Assembly (NCBI GenBank): GCA_021186555.1
Contig: JAJKFL010000007.1
Span: 5,031,249-5,095,248 of the forward strand
Reading direction: 5' to 3'
Source: Reticulitermes speratus
Lineage: Eukaryota > Arthropoda > Insecta > Blattodea > Rhinotermitidae
Length of the DNA stretch: 64,000 nt
The notes under the pieces were generated by a model. The model searched no databases. It saw nothing but the letters and a program-made list of their open reading frames with translations, and was not told the origin of the DNA. Position numbers and translations under genes: made by a program. Below, one piece after another: positions 38,601 to 47,212 of the stretch (its first letter is position 1; every line of letters begins with the position of its first letter).

Positions 38601-41600
38601 CCAGCACCACATTTCAAAACTTTCCAGATACGTCTGATCTATTTTCCGAAGTGTCCACGTTTCAACACCACAAAAAGCTATGCTCCAAATGTAGCACTTT
38701 ACTAGTTTCTTCCTTAAACTTAAGTTAAGTTTGCTGGTGAAAAGTCTTCTGCTTGTTGAATGCTGCTTTTGCCATGGCAGTTCTGGATTTAATTTCACGT
38801 GTACACCCTTCATGTAACATAGTATGTGCCATTAAATTAATTAGACGATTCCCATTACCTTCGTATTTCTATCTACGACAAGAAACACGTAACGGTTCCC
38901 AAGCAAAGCGCTACACCCGATTGGCCGGTGTAGTCCACAATGCCACTTAAGTCTTAGCTACATTTTTATGAACAGTTCTAAACACGTTCGTGTTGTGAAC
39001 GTCTGAATTATGGCAGTGCGTAATCCGACAGGTTAGTGCTGGTGTTTCAGAAGAACGTAAAACGTCGATCTTCAGGCTTCTGCTACCCACCTGCCAGACT
39101 ACACGGTGTCATAACCCAGAATCTTCGCTGCCGTAAACGGGACCTATACACTAATGTATCCCGATGATGCAATAAGTAAGTTCTACCAAAAGTCTGCAAA
39201 CACCTACAGACTATACAGCGTCACATGCCAGAAGACGGTTATCTTCATGGTCACTGCCTTCAGAACCTCAAGTCTCATCAAATATGTTCGCCGAAAACCT
39301 GAAGTCTGGGGGCAGACATCCGCCTACACGCAGACACGTCTCAGTGCCTTAGAATCTGTGCGAGTTGCGCCCTTCAGTCCTGCAGACGTCCGCGTGTATC
39401 TTCTTCTTATCCTTCTTCATTGACACACGGTCCTTACAGTATAACCAGTACCTCCTTCAGAATCACAGCCCATACAGATCTATCTTCTGCTTTCTTCCTC
39501 CATCTCTTGACACCCATCGATTTCAGATCATTCTCAATACAGTCTAACCACCTTAATTTTGGTCTTCCTACTTTTCTTCTTCCATCTGGTTTCCCCACAA
39601 ATACTGTCTTTACGATCCTACCATCAGACATTCTTACCACATGACCAGCCCATTGTAGTCTTCTTACCTTTATTGTTGTTACAACATTTAATTTTCTATA
39701 CATAACTTGAAATTCATTATTAGTTCGGTTTCTCCAGCCACTTTGGATCTTTCATTGGGCGTCTCATCAAATTCGCTGACCGACAACCTGAAGTCTCTGG
39801 ACAGACACACGTCTACACGCACAAACGTCCCCGTGCCTTAGAATCTCTGTGAGTTGCGTCCACGACTCCTGCAGACCTCTGAGTGCCGGCTCGCGTGTAT
39901 ATCGCCGACAATGTTATCGCAGGAATTTCACTTTCAGAATTCGTATCAAGATAGACGTATTCATGATTTTCTGCGATCCAAAAGTGACATTATGAACTAC
40001 CTTCTTCTAGATATTATAGTACTGAGGACGTGAAACTAAATTAGCCGGAAAGGGCAGCGACTCGGGAATTCATGCCGCAACTGTCCGTCAACTTTCTAAA
40101 GTAGCCGTGATGTGATCGGTCCGTCTCACTTTTATTGTGTCCATCGACTCACCACATGCTAGCAGAAAGTAATTAATTGTTATCATCTGTAAAAGTTGCA
40201 CCGAAATAAGTAGGGCCCCCCGCTCCACACACACACATTTCACAAATCCACATCCTCTCGCCACACTCCATGTACAGCTTCTAACTACACCCAGCTAATA
40301 AGTTCCAAGCATTTATGGACCCTAACGCTCCAGTGTTCGCACAGACCTGTCATATAATTCTATCCTCCCCATATTCATTCAGTTGGATGCAGTCTACACC
40401 ATCATTGCCCATTCCGTTTTAATATTTTCCGCTCATATGGGCCCACGTAGCCTTTCACATTTTCACCTTAAAATATTCTAGACCAGCAGTCTCAAACTCA
40501 AATTATACGCGAGTCAAACGGATAAATTTGAAACTTGAGGCGGACCGCATGACACTTTCAGGGAAATTAAAGAATATAAAAGAATACTGAGTTACATATT
40601 ATTATTATTATTACCATCATCATCATCATCATCATCATGCGGTATTTATTAAATGCCTATTGGGGAAACCACGTCCGTGAGTCCGTTCCGTTCGTGATAT
40701 AGCATCAGCGACTAAAGAGTACGTTGTACTTTCATGAAGTTCGGTACAGGATTTATTTACAAAAATTTGTCAAGCAAGAGCGAGTTTCGTGAAAATCGGC
40801 GCAGCCAGAGTCACATTTTACTGACCAGTGTAGATGAGGATTTCCCCTACATTCCATAGGCCTACGTATTGAGAGATTCGGCACAGAAGATTTCCGCGTA
40901 ATGCAGTTAAGCAACCGGCAGTTTCGTGGATCTACATTTTTCGGCCGATCTGGATAAAATTCGGTACAGGTGATCCACATATAATGCCGTTGTGCGATTG
41001 TGAGTTCTGTGAAAATCAGTGCAGTGAAAGGCACACTTCAGTTCGGGGCGAAAAATAAATGTTGCCTGTATTTCTACACTTTTTGTCCGATTTAGATAAC
41101 TTCAGTGCAGGAAATTTCCACAAAAATTTATCGAGTAATTGTGAGTTCCGTGATAATCAGGGCAGTGAAATCAGTCGATTTACGCAGCAGCATGAAATTA
41201 AATAATTTTACGGACCCGAGTATTCGTCACTTTGCTAAAAAAAAGATGACCATTAAACCAAACGTAACTTGCTTCTTTCCTTCAGGCCTTCCGAATAAAA
41301 TTCTTACGCATTTGTTATTTCTTCTATGCATACTTTGGGTCCCGGCTACCTCATCTTTATCTGTTCACCCTAGATCAGTAATGTACAAGCAGTGTCCCCC
41401 CCCCTCCCTGAACCTGGGTTCCGCGAGCACATTTCCTTCTTAATAAAAGTGGGAAATACAATTTGGTAATTCAATTGCATTTTGATTTTCCTCCACATCT
41501 CTTTGAGCATAATCAGCTCAGGGCTTATTTTCAGCGTAAATTACCAATAATAAATTGTTTCCCCCTAAATGCGCGTACATATTTAATTTCAATAAAAGCT

Positions 41601-42743
41601 TTATGTCTTAAAGACTACATTTTTGCATCCCAAAAAATACGCTTTTACGCTACGGTGTTGCGCGAAACTGCAGATTTAGCTACAATATCCCTCCTATATT
41701 AGGAATCCGAAGACCACTGCCCTGGATGAGGGCTCTTTATAAAGCAATTTTTTTTTCACAAAAGTTAATTGGAACATAACTTCAATCAAATCCCTGTACA
41801 AGAAACTTGCACTTGAGCACACAGCTACAATTTCTGGCTACACTGCGACAGCGCTCACACAAGATACTCGTAATTTCAGAGATTTCCTTCGACTATCAAC
41901 AGACGACAGAAGGGAATGGCCGCTGCTACCTGCTCCTTCAGCAAATAACTGCGGCAAACCCCCTTCTCCTTTTCAGCGTGAAGTGGTTAACAATTTTAAA
42001 ACCGTTACCCGCACAACAGATGGTCAGTCTGAATCGTGAGGACAACCAAGCTGAACAGGCTCCACGTCTCCCATCGCGACTGAAATAGGCTACCGCGCAG
42101 CAAGTGTCTACCATTGCGTCTTCGGAAAATGTCATCAAAATATTGAACTATCGACGCACTGCCACTGGCAAAGCCAGTTTTTTTCAACATATTTGGATTT
42201 AATTTTAATTAATAAAGTATAAAATAAAATTTCGTAAATTAGACATTTTAAAATTAAAAGCTGGTGTATTGTTTCCTAAGACAAGAAGTTAGACGACAAC
42301 TCGTCCCTAATGGCTTAGAAAGAACATTCTGGTAACTAAGAATTGACAACTAAAAGGAAAGTAATGATGCGCAAGCGATTAAAGCCGTTCAGCTCGCAGC
42401 ATGCTGTACTTTCAAGCAGGGAACATTATCGAAGCCTTTACCAAACTTCGGCGTTCTCGAGGGCAGCATTACAATGACAGCCCGAACGGCTCGATCACTG
42501 CAGCTGCTACACGCGACCTGGCCAGACAAGCGTCCTGAGACTTACCGAAGTCCAGCCTGACGAGCTGCACCATGTAAGGCTCCAGCAGGTTCACGTACCA
42601 CCAGGGCACACGTTCCGCCCGGGTCAAAGTACATGTGTCCACATTGAAGAAGGAACTAGTGCTGCCGTCGATAGCTTTCTGCGGAATGCCACCCAGATCC
42701 GAGCTGATCTGCATCGGAGCCTTTCCTGCAGCCACGTTCAAAA
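14214..42743 (-). CDS. selectin-like FTP/C-type lectin/sushi membrane receptor (furrowed/CG9095 family), 5'-partial
   Basis: Ten minus-strand exons (42743-42546, 33426-33206, 32886-32675, 31803-31595, 29818-29642, 28056-27877, 25128-24946, 24086-23733, 23099-23018, 14649-14214) join with GT..AG introns and matching phases into 749 residues plus stop. Order: FTP/F5-8-like domain about 1-137, C-type lectin domain about 145-279, sushi repeats about 284-338, 342-397 and 402-458, Pro/Ser/Thr stalk 461-577, one transmembrane helix 579-603, cytoplasmic tail 605-749. This is the architecture of Drosophila furrowed and its paralogue CG9095, cell-surface selectin-like adhesion proteins; furrowed acts in planar polarity. 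I cannot tell which paralogue it is, but three sushi repeats is fewer than I recall for furrowed. The signal peptide and start codon are missing. The gene converges on TMEM208. Confidence 0.92.
15545..15660. repeat. possible hAT-type terminal sequence
   Basis: The sequence ccagtgatcaacagaccatg followed by ggtctacagacccccat resembles the ends of hAT transposons (CAGTG.T...GGTC...GACC). No partner end was identified. Confidence 0.35.
16398..16446. repeat. short inverted repeat
   Basis: Arms 16398-16417 and 16427-16446 (AATTTGAAGTGCAAAATTTT) match at 19 of 20 positions with a 9-nt loop. No element assigned. Confidence 0.7.
23018..23099 (-). CDS. lectin receptor exon I: transmembrane helix
   Basis: It encodes AIIALGVFGGFVFLAA and VITTIVILIRR, a single 24-25-residue hydrophobic helix with a basic stop-transfer signal. 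It is phased 1-2: the first G is split with exon H (CTA G|GA) and the last R with exon J (AG|G). The acceptor is tgtcatgcag and the donor GTAAAA. Confidence 0.93.
23100..23732 (-). other. intron between stalk and helix exons
   Basis: Nothing recognised. Confidence 0.7.
23733..24086 (-). CDS. lectin receptor exon H: proline-rich extracellular stalk
   Basis: The acceptor is ggattcttacag and the donor G|GTCAGT. The 118 residues are rich in Pro, Ser, Thr and Arg at first (many TRP, PPT and ARPGP steps), then acidic (VDSSPAESAHVPH, DEERHETG). Low complexity next to a membrane helix suggests an extended, possibly O-glycosylated, stalk. The open frame continues upstream of the acceptor, but phase and the preceding sushi exon support this boundary. 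Confidence 0.88.
24087..24945 (-). other. intron between sushi 3 and stalk exons
   Basis: Nothing recognised. The open frame just upstream of 24086 contains no sushi cysteines and is treated as intronic. Confidence 0.65.
24946..25128 (-). CDS. lectin receptor exon G: sushi repeat 3
   Basis: A third 1-1 sushi exon: IECDDPPSIPNGKF, MVEYSCNSRNYKLIG, IICLPSGEYDENPPVCK. The usual W between cysteines 3 and 4 is replaced by Y, as in repeat 1. NLT is a glycosylation site. Confidence 0.93.
25483..25501 (-). repeat. C-run tract, G-quadruplex potential on the - strand
   Basis: Runs of 5, 7 and 3 cytosines are separated by ACA and A. The long run can supply two G-tracts on the - strand. Confidence 0.45.
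25625..25925 (-). repeat. old SINE-C copy
   Basis: Read on + it runs from aatggtaaggttgcc through atgccattaaggca, ttcttaattttagcac and gggaaagaatccc to atactgactatgccat, the same block order as the copies at 57237 and 59915. It is heavily decayed and lies in the intron between sushi 2 and sushi 3. Confidence 0.65.
25926..27524 (-). other. intron interior, nothing recognised
   Basis: No sushi-like exon or clear repeat was recognised. Confidence 0.6.
27525..27665 (+). repeat. old SINE-B fragment
   Basis: A B-box (GGGTTCGATTCC) is followed by gtggacaaaatggcaatgag, ttttctctgagtacttcag and a gctcc block, in the order of SINE-B. It is diverged and 5'-truncated. Confidence 0.7.
27877..28056 (-). 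CDS. lectin receptor exon F: sushi repeat 2
   Basis: A second 1-1 sushi exon: IQCGFPAEIPNGQY, VLYSCDEGYELIG, LMCDIDERWNGPPPRCE. The W before the last cysteine is present. The acceptor is ttaaattgcag and the donor GTATTT. Confidence 0.94.
28120..28385 (-). repeat. possible old SINE-C relict
   Basis: Blocks such as agtgcccactggataggagg and atatgctggcg resemble the middle of SINE-C copies, but the order is hard to follow. Confidence 0.35.
28386..29641 (-). other. intron interior between sushi 1 and 2
   Basis: Nothing further recognised. Confidence 0.6.
29642..29818 (-). CDS. lectin receptor exon E: sushi repeat 1
   Basis: This is a single-exon sushi/CCP module with class 1-1 phases: KACGKPEQPPNSTM, VIDYTCDEGHLLVGP, RTCLPTGFYNEFPPVCK. 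Four cysteines and the PPVC end fit the family. NST is a glycosylation site. Confidence 0.94.
29819..31594 (-). other. intron between C-type lectin and sushi 1 exons
   Basis: It contains the G-run tract at 30298-30319. No extra domain exon was recognised. Confidence 0.6.
30298..30319 (+). repeat. G-run tract with G-quadruplex potential
   Basis: GGG, GGGGG, GGGGGGG and GGGG are separated by single T residues, a tight four-run arrangement. On the - strand transcript it would be C-rich. Confidence 0.6.
31595..31803 (-). CDS. lectin receptor exon D: C-type lectin domain, second half
   Basis: It encodes QYWMGAVRDPQDRNNWKWLGG, VSFWNLPGGNENCARYDG and GWLWSDTNCNAKLNFICQH. The cysteines ENC, TNC and FIC complete the fold. 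The usual EPN or QPD calcium/sugar motif is replaced by PGGNE, and the WND motif reads WSD, so classical calcium-dependent sugar binding is doubtful. Confidence 0.94.
31985..32075 (-). repeat. Penelope-type repeat fragment with hammerhead-like motif
   Basis: It shares about 90 bp with 55142-55235: ggtctccac..., ctgacgtt, gagacagcatggtggtctca, tcttcaaggg. On the - strand the motif reads CTTGAAGA, a GAGAC/GTCTC stem, AAAACGTC. It lies inside the C-type lectin intron. Confidence 0.6.
32076..32674 (-). other. rest of the C-type lectin intron
   Basis: Nothing recognised. Confidence 0.6.
32675..32886 (-). CDS. lectin receptor exon C: C-type lectin domain, first half
   Basis: It encodes ALPIERCPQFRDQPPG, YNGKCYIFYNRQPLSFKDSLAFC and ALQGFISWELWRRHR. 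The ERC..GKCY..AFC cysteines define a long-form C-type lectin domain. The last arginine codon is split AG|A over the intron at 32674-31804. Confidence 0.94.
33097..33114 (+). repeat. (TG)n microsatellite
   Basis: Nine TG repeats in the intron between the FTP and C-type lectin exons. Confidence 0.9.
33206..33426 (-). CDS. lectin receptor exon B: FTP domain, second half
   Basis: It joins exon A across a 9.1-kb intron to give LDFG-RNLPATVVVRVGNN. It continues RPDLGTNPVCN, LPCNPPMPGAFVSVHLEG and ICEAFVYTDQ. The C....C and final F.Y pattern completes the jelly roll. One N-glycosylation site (NLS) is present. It ends in phase 0 with CAG before GTATC. Confidence 0.93.
33770..34010 (-). repeat. old SINE-C copy
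   Basis: The blocks ttaaaggtaagagtaacgcc, catgccatgaaggcat and ttcttaacctcagcactag match the tail-to-head order of SINE-C read in reverse. The head is lost. Confidence 0.7.
34740..34910 (+). mobile_element. 5'-truncated LINE 3' end with TGAA tail
   Basis: The frame LLDDLKEKRGYWKLKEEALD, then RFGRGYGPVVRQTTE and TGA matches the last residues of the larger LINE copy at 38256-38813. The tail is (ATGA)n. No frameshift is seen in this short piece. Confidence 0.85.
35088..35215 (-). pseudogene. LINE reverse-transcriptase C-terminal fragment
   Basis: The - strand reads RHVALMAEMRNAYKNVDGKY followed by EAKRPLGRP, the conserved RM....A..V.....G.RP.GRP block of insect LINE proteins. Both ends are truncated. 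Confidence 0.7.
35610..35781 (+). mobile_element. 5'-truncated SINE-A
   Basis: It starts at the gggcatggatg block after the tRNA-like head. It then follows the family: tgtgttgtcaggtaga, tccagaggag, gtggtgtgtctgagtgtgat, gtgaagcc and an A-rich end. Confidence 0.85.
36110..36185 (+). repeat. isolated B-box-like tRNA/SINE fragment
   Basis: GGTTCGAATCCCGG lies at about 36150 with no matching A box at the usual distance. It is probably the remnant of another SINE head. Confidence 0.4.
36267..36548 (+). mobile_element. SINE-A with 8-bp target-site duplication
   Basis: The full head accgatccctgtggc, B box GTTTCGAATCCC, family body and A-rich tail are present. AATCCTGA flanks it at 36259-36266 and 36549-36556. 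An expanded gtgtgtgt run lies in the body. Confidence 0.88.
38256..38890 (-). pseudogene. LINE endonuclease-reverse transcriptase C-terminal fragment
   Basis: A 185-codon open frame holds KKLVKCYIWSIAFCGVETWT, LRKIDQTYLESFEMWCWRRM, KRRKANWIGHILRRN and RFGRGYGPVVRQTTE with a stop, typical of non-LTR element RT C-termini. Upstream of about 38755 the same protein continues in another frame (CTREIKSR, AMAKAAFNK), so one frameshift breaks it. 5'-truncated and dead. Confidence 0.88.
39272..39399. repeat. direct repeat, left copy
   Basis: It shares cctgaagtct, gccttagaatctgtg, gagttgcg and cgcgtgtat with 39761-39900 in the same order. The two copies flank the LINE piece at 39403-39760. Confidence 0.75.
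39403..39760 (-). pseudogene. second LINE family, C-terminal fragment
   Basis: The - strand frame reads IKVRRLQWAGHVVRMSDGRI, GKPDGRRKVGRPKLRWLD and GVKRWRKKAEDRSVWAVILK with a stop. This is the zinc-knuckle-free C-terminus common in insect RTE/jockey-type LINEs, distinct from the copy at 38256. Confidence 0.85.
39761..39900. repeat. direct repeat, right copy
   Basis: This is the partner of 39272-39399, with a roughly 12-bp insertion near its right end and scattered substitutions. Confidence 0.75.
40488..40560 (+). mobile_element. hAT-type transposon end
   Basis: CAGCAGTCTCAAACTCAAAT, then cgcgagtcaaacg and ggcggaccgcat, has the look of a hAT terminal inverted repeat and subterminal region. 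The other end was not paired. Confidence 0.5.
40598..40638 (+). repeat. (ATT)n and (CAT)n microsatellite
   Basis: Two adjoining trinucleotide runs. Confidence 0.95.
40730..41200. repeat. diverged tandem repeat, units of roughly 80-160 bp
   Basis: The block 'TTCGGTACAGG ... GTGAAAATCGGCGCAG ... CAC' recurs in altered form starting near 40738, 40873, 40957 and 41100. Units share the two anchor words but differ between them, so the array is old. Confidence 0.6.
42546..42743 (-). CDS. lectin receptor exon A: FTP domain, first half
   Basis: The acceptor is ttgtttgcag and the donor G|GTAAGT. It encodes NVAAGKAP, then AIDGSTSSFFNVDTCTL and VPWWYVNLLEPYMVQLVRLDF. The NVA..K, A.DG and PWW.V.L pattern is that of fucolectin/F5-8-type jelly rolls. 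The exon starts with two bases of a split codon, so at least one upstream coding exon exists, presumably with the signal peptide; none was recognised to the right in this window. Confidence 0.92.
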
Positions 42744-43014
42744 CTGCAAACAAAAATATAGTCTTATTACAGCTCCGAGACACAGCACAATGCGTTATCG
42801 TATAGGCAAGGAGTTCCAAACTGGAGCCCGCTGGCCGGAAACAGCTCCGAAAATTTCAATACAGACTGCGGCGAAATGAATTCTTGTTTATTCACTCCCA
42901 ATAAACCGTACAGAAAAGGCACTCTACTGACAAAAACGAATAAGCAGTATCCAGGACGCACTCTACCGATAAAAATAAATAAACAGTAGACAGAACGTAC
43001 TCTACTGAACAAAT

Positions 43015-43255
43015 AAATAAGGTGAAGGTCACCCCATGACATGGCTGTGCAGACACACAGGGGAGGCGCAGGTACAGCTTCAAACCATTCGCAACCTCGG
43101 CGCTAGAAGGGGGTGGGTGGTTAACTCCTCGCTTTACCCCCGGGATTGAACCGGTACAGGAGGTTGGGCGGGACTCGGGGCCGGTCTGGACGTGCACGGA
43201 AAATCTCGCGCCCACCAGGATTCGACCCCCGGATCGTGGCTGCACACAAATAAAT
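43015..43255 (-). mobile_element. SINE-C copy
   Basis: Reverse orientation: ggtgaaggtcacccc, acctcggcgctagaaggggg, ggtggttaactcc, tttacccccgggattgaacc, gccggtctggacg and the head's B-box complement gattcgacccccggatcg. Confidence 0.82.
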
Positions 43256-43724
43256 CACATAAAAATCTAGATTCTGACAGAATGTCAAATCTGAGTCCCT
43301 CGCAGGCCTAAATGTCGGGGTTGCTGTTTTCACTTCCAGCACCTACAATACGACGTAAAACAATTCCTACGTATTTTTGTACGCAGAAACCAATGTGTCC
43401 GAAAAGAGTGCAGATAAGTGATACGTCATCAAGTTCTGATGCGCAGATACTTCTTGCGAATCTTTTTGGTCGCCAAATGAAAGAAACTGCTCACCCCTGG
43501 AACAGACCGTGAACTAGAACGTTCAGAAAAATACAGGAATACGAATCTGTGACTCCCCAGCTAATACAATGAAACAGGACAATAAAGAACAAAGACAAGC
43601 CTAAGTCTCAGTTGCTGAGGTACATTTCAAGAGATGAACCGCAAAATGTAAGTGTCCTGTTGACAGAGTGGGGAATTGGTGCTGCAGTAGTGAGAAGCTT
43701 GACAATTTATACTCCCCAACAATT

Positions 43725-43992
43725 TTGGTGGTGGTGAAGGGCCCCGCAGCAGATGCTACAGACGCACCACAGCCTAGAGGCTTATTGTGCAACCCTGTGA
43801 TGAAGATGATCACTTTTTTCGTTTTTCCGTGTAATGGAGCACCGGTGGAATGAAACTGACAGTGGAAAACCAAAGTAATCGGGGAAAAACCTGTCCCAGT
43901 GCCACTTTGTCCACCACAAATCCCACATGGACCGACCCGGGATGGAACCCGGGCCTCCGCGGTGAGACGCCGGCGACTAACCGCCTGAGCCT
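43725..43992 (-). mobile_element. SINE-B, near full length, with duplication
   Basis: The head on the - strand reads GGCTCAGGCGGTTAGTCG and GGTTCCATCCCGGG. The tail has the GCTGCGGGGCCC end. A 14-bp duplication actcYccaacaatt at 43711-43724 and 43993-44006 has one mismatch. Confidence 0.88.
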
Positions 43993-44139
43993 ACTCTCCA
44001 ACAATTACCATTAACATGTGCAAATCCAGAAAGGTTGGATTAGTAGGGCACGTAGAAGGAATACAAGGGATGACAATGTGCATGAAGTTGTTGTCCGTAA
44101 ACATGAAGCTAACAGGCTGCTTGGGATGGGACGATAATA

Positions 44140-44275
44140 TTAAAGTAAAGGTAAAGGTCTCCCGGAGTAGAGGTATAGCTCTACTCTTTCTTAACCTCGG
44201 CGATGGGTGGTCAACGCCACATCCCGGACCATGCTATATGCTATACTGACTACGCCATCCCGGCCCACGGGCAGT
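44140..44275 (-). repeat. SINE-C 3' fragment
   Basis: The blocks taaagtaaaggtaaaggtct, tagctctactctttcttaac and ggtggtcaacgcc match the tail half of SINE-C in reverse orientation. Confidence 0.75.
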
Positions 44276-44757
44276 ATTAGACCTAATATCCCAAGAGTGG
44301 ACACGATGAGGAAAAAACGTTCAACTGATTTCAGCCTGTGTGCAATTTCACAAAGCCTACCGACGTATTATAACTCCCAGAACCACAACTCACACTTCAG
44401 ACGATTCTATTGTGGATGGGCCGCGGGCCACGTGGGATTGCCTCAACTCTTATCCATTGTCTTCGCTTACCAAGTTGGACACTGCGCACAAAAGGAGTTC
44501 GGACACAGTTCACAAAGCCCCTTTTCCTCTGTCACATACTTCCGGTCACACAAATCTTGAGTTCTTAATGGTTTGCTTAGGTATTGTAAGTTTACGTATA
44601 ATGCAACAACGACATGCAATTTGGTCGACGGGTTGGCCCTCATACTAGTACGTAGACTGTCACAGAACTCAAACCGGCTGACACAATTATGTACACCTTG
44701 CAAGTGTAAACACATTACAGACTGTCGTTTACATCGGTACTAGTAACAATAACACTA

Positions 44758-45030
44758 GGCCGTGCCATGGCTCAGGCGGTTAGTCGCCGGCCTCTCAACG
44801 CGGAGGCCCGAGTTCGATCCCGGGTCGGTCCATGTGGGTTTTGTGTGTGGACAAAGTGGCACTGGGACAGGTTTTTCTCCGAGTACTTCGGTTTTCCCCT
44901 GTCAATTTCATTCCACCGGTGCTCCATTAAAATGAAAAAGCAGAAAAAAACTCATCTTCATCACAGGGTTGCACAATAAGCCTTCAAGGCTGCGGTGCGT
45001 CCGTAGCATCTGCTGCGGGGCCCCTCAATA
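44758..45030 (+). mobile_element. SINE-B, full length
   Basis: It begins GGCCGTGCCATGGCTCAGG, with A box TGGCTCAGGCGG and B box GAGTTCGATCCCGG. The body gtggacaaagtggcactgg and ttccaccggtgctcc precedes a tail ending gcggggcccc. Same strand as the copies at 50146 and 63718. Confidence 0.9.
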
Positions 45031-47094
45031 AACAAATAAACCAGTAACAGTAGCAACAGCAGTAGTACCAGTATCACTATCAATAGCAGTAGTAGTACTG
45101 TCTTTCTGAGAACTCATTACGTAGGTATAGACTCTGTCCACGTAAATTTTTTCAGCCTCAAAAGACTCGCACAGTCGTCGTGTTTGTGTAATAGTGCGAC
45201 TTATAGTCAACATTTCACACACCATTTGTAGGAAAATTTATTATCTGTCTCCACATAAAATGCCATGTCCCTAGCCAAAGAAATATTCGCACAGCCGCCA
45301 TATTGTTATTTCAAGTACTTTAACAAAAGTTGCATATTTTACTACGATTCATTAACACATTTACATATTCATGATTCCTGTTTTAAAGTGGCGTTAGTTG
45401 AGTTCCCACCTCACGAATTCGTGCTTCCTCCATGTTGTTATTATTGTCTGTAGGAAATTAAGTAGCATGAGGTTGGGGGTTACCTCCACTATCAAAGTTC
45501 ATACCAATGTACGTAAAAATCGACTGACTTGTTTAAAATTTAAAGTGGCAAGTCACAAAAACAGACAGCACAGTGACCTCATGAACTTGCACGTATCTTT
45601 TTTTTTTCTTAAGAAAGAAAAATAAGCGAAAAAGAGCCTTTTAACCAGTAACTGAACAGACCACTTCCAGTACGACAATATTTACTTTCAAAATATTAGC
45701 ACTGAATTCAAACTCCGCCGTATAATACATGTTTTCAGTGCATGACTATGTGGACTTAGCCTTCGTCCCTGCAGGTCATGGACCGACAGATCGGAAGCAG
45801 GTCAGAAGCCTGCGGCAAATTGTCCCATCCATTAGAGAGAGGTTTCCGCTTCGTTCTATTAACTTAGACAAACTGCGTAATGTTTGTCTCTGAGTATCCT
45901 CACTAGTTCACTGGTTTCACGCATTTCTTTGTATTCCGATTGGCGGCGACTGCAATAAATTACGACTTAGTCAAGGTTCAGAGGAAGCGGCTGTAGGGAC
46001 ATTAACTTCACTGTTCATGTCGTGACAGCCTTCTTCTGTTTCAGACCGTGTTTAATAAAACCCAGTGATTAAACGCCAAATACCGCGGTTTTCTCCAGCG
46101 CTCTGTGGATCTTACCTTTCACATAATGCCTGCCTCTGGTATTCCAACTTGATAGTTAATAAATAACTTCGTTCAGTGATTGTTTTAAAACGCCTAATCT
46201 GCTACATAAGTTGAAACTGAAGTACTCTTCATATGGATCATGATGTTTAAGTTTGTTTCTTTCATAATGAGAGGCGACTGTTGAGGGACCAGTGCTGTCA
46301 ATGAGGTACTGACTTCCAGGACTTCGCTTACCGAACACAACAGGTTTTACGAAAGGGATGCATTCGTTGAAAGTATTTCGTCAAGAGAGAATTCGCTTCA
46401 TGAAAATTAATTTCCAGTTGATTTAACAGCAGTACTTAGCGAGACGGTGACCTGGCTCAGTACATACATAAATAACAACACAAAAACTTAAATTCGTGCA
46501 CTAAACATGTCCATAACTAAGTTACTGACTGATTTACTAACTCCAAAGAACACAGCCCTTGGGAAACCGCCATTTGCTAAGCCGATCAGGAATTTCCCTG
46601 TCTTGTATGGAACTCGGAGGTGAATTACCACGTTTAGAAGTCCAGCTGAATCCAATCCACAACCATCTACGCCTAGAAATACCAAGGCAATCTAAATGCC
46701 GACTAATTCGCAAACATATGGCCTGCCAACTGATTCATAGATCATGAATCGGTGGGCAGCATCTCAAACAGACTTGCAAAGTATGTCATAAAAGACTTGG
46801 ACACCTCAAGCGCTGAAAGTCCGCGACTGGACAGACACGCCCATGTGATGCAGTCAGCAGCGTTCGCAGAAAAGAACTAGAGACAGGAAATGCAACTGCC
46901 TAAGCAATTAAAATATGAAAATATTCTAACTGTTGGGGAAGTAAAGCCGTCGGTCCCATGTCGTAGATTTACGGCATGTAAAAGAACCTTACGGGCATGA
47001 ATAGAAATGTTTCGTAAGCAAAATTTAGCGGCCATTTCTCACCCAAGTCTCCTGACTGCCTGCCAGATGGCTCTGGCGGTCACATCAGGATTGA

Positions 47095-47212
47095 GTTGAA
47101 CAGCGCGGCCAGTCGGCTGGTCTCCGAACTGCCACAAATACGCAGACCACGTAACCTCGGAAAGAGGAGGCCCAGGCCCATATAGGGGTGTCGAGCCATG
47201 GTTATTATATTA
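47095..47212 (+). repeat. rearranged SINE-A fragment
   Basis: gcgcggccagtcggctggtc and ggcccaggcccatatagggg, then tgtcgagccatgg match the head and tail of SINE-A with the middle missing. Confidence 0.45.

Larger units (their letters stand above)
33427..42545 (-). other. 9.1-kb intron inside the FTP domain
   Basis: It splits the FTP domain after LDF. It carries SINE-A, SINE-C, LINE and hAT pieces listed separately. The stretch 36560-38255 shows no recognised element, and 41201-42545 only a possible hAT end near 41700-41725 (complement CAGTGGTCTTCGGATTCC). Confidence 0.75.
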
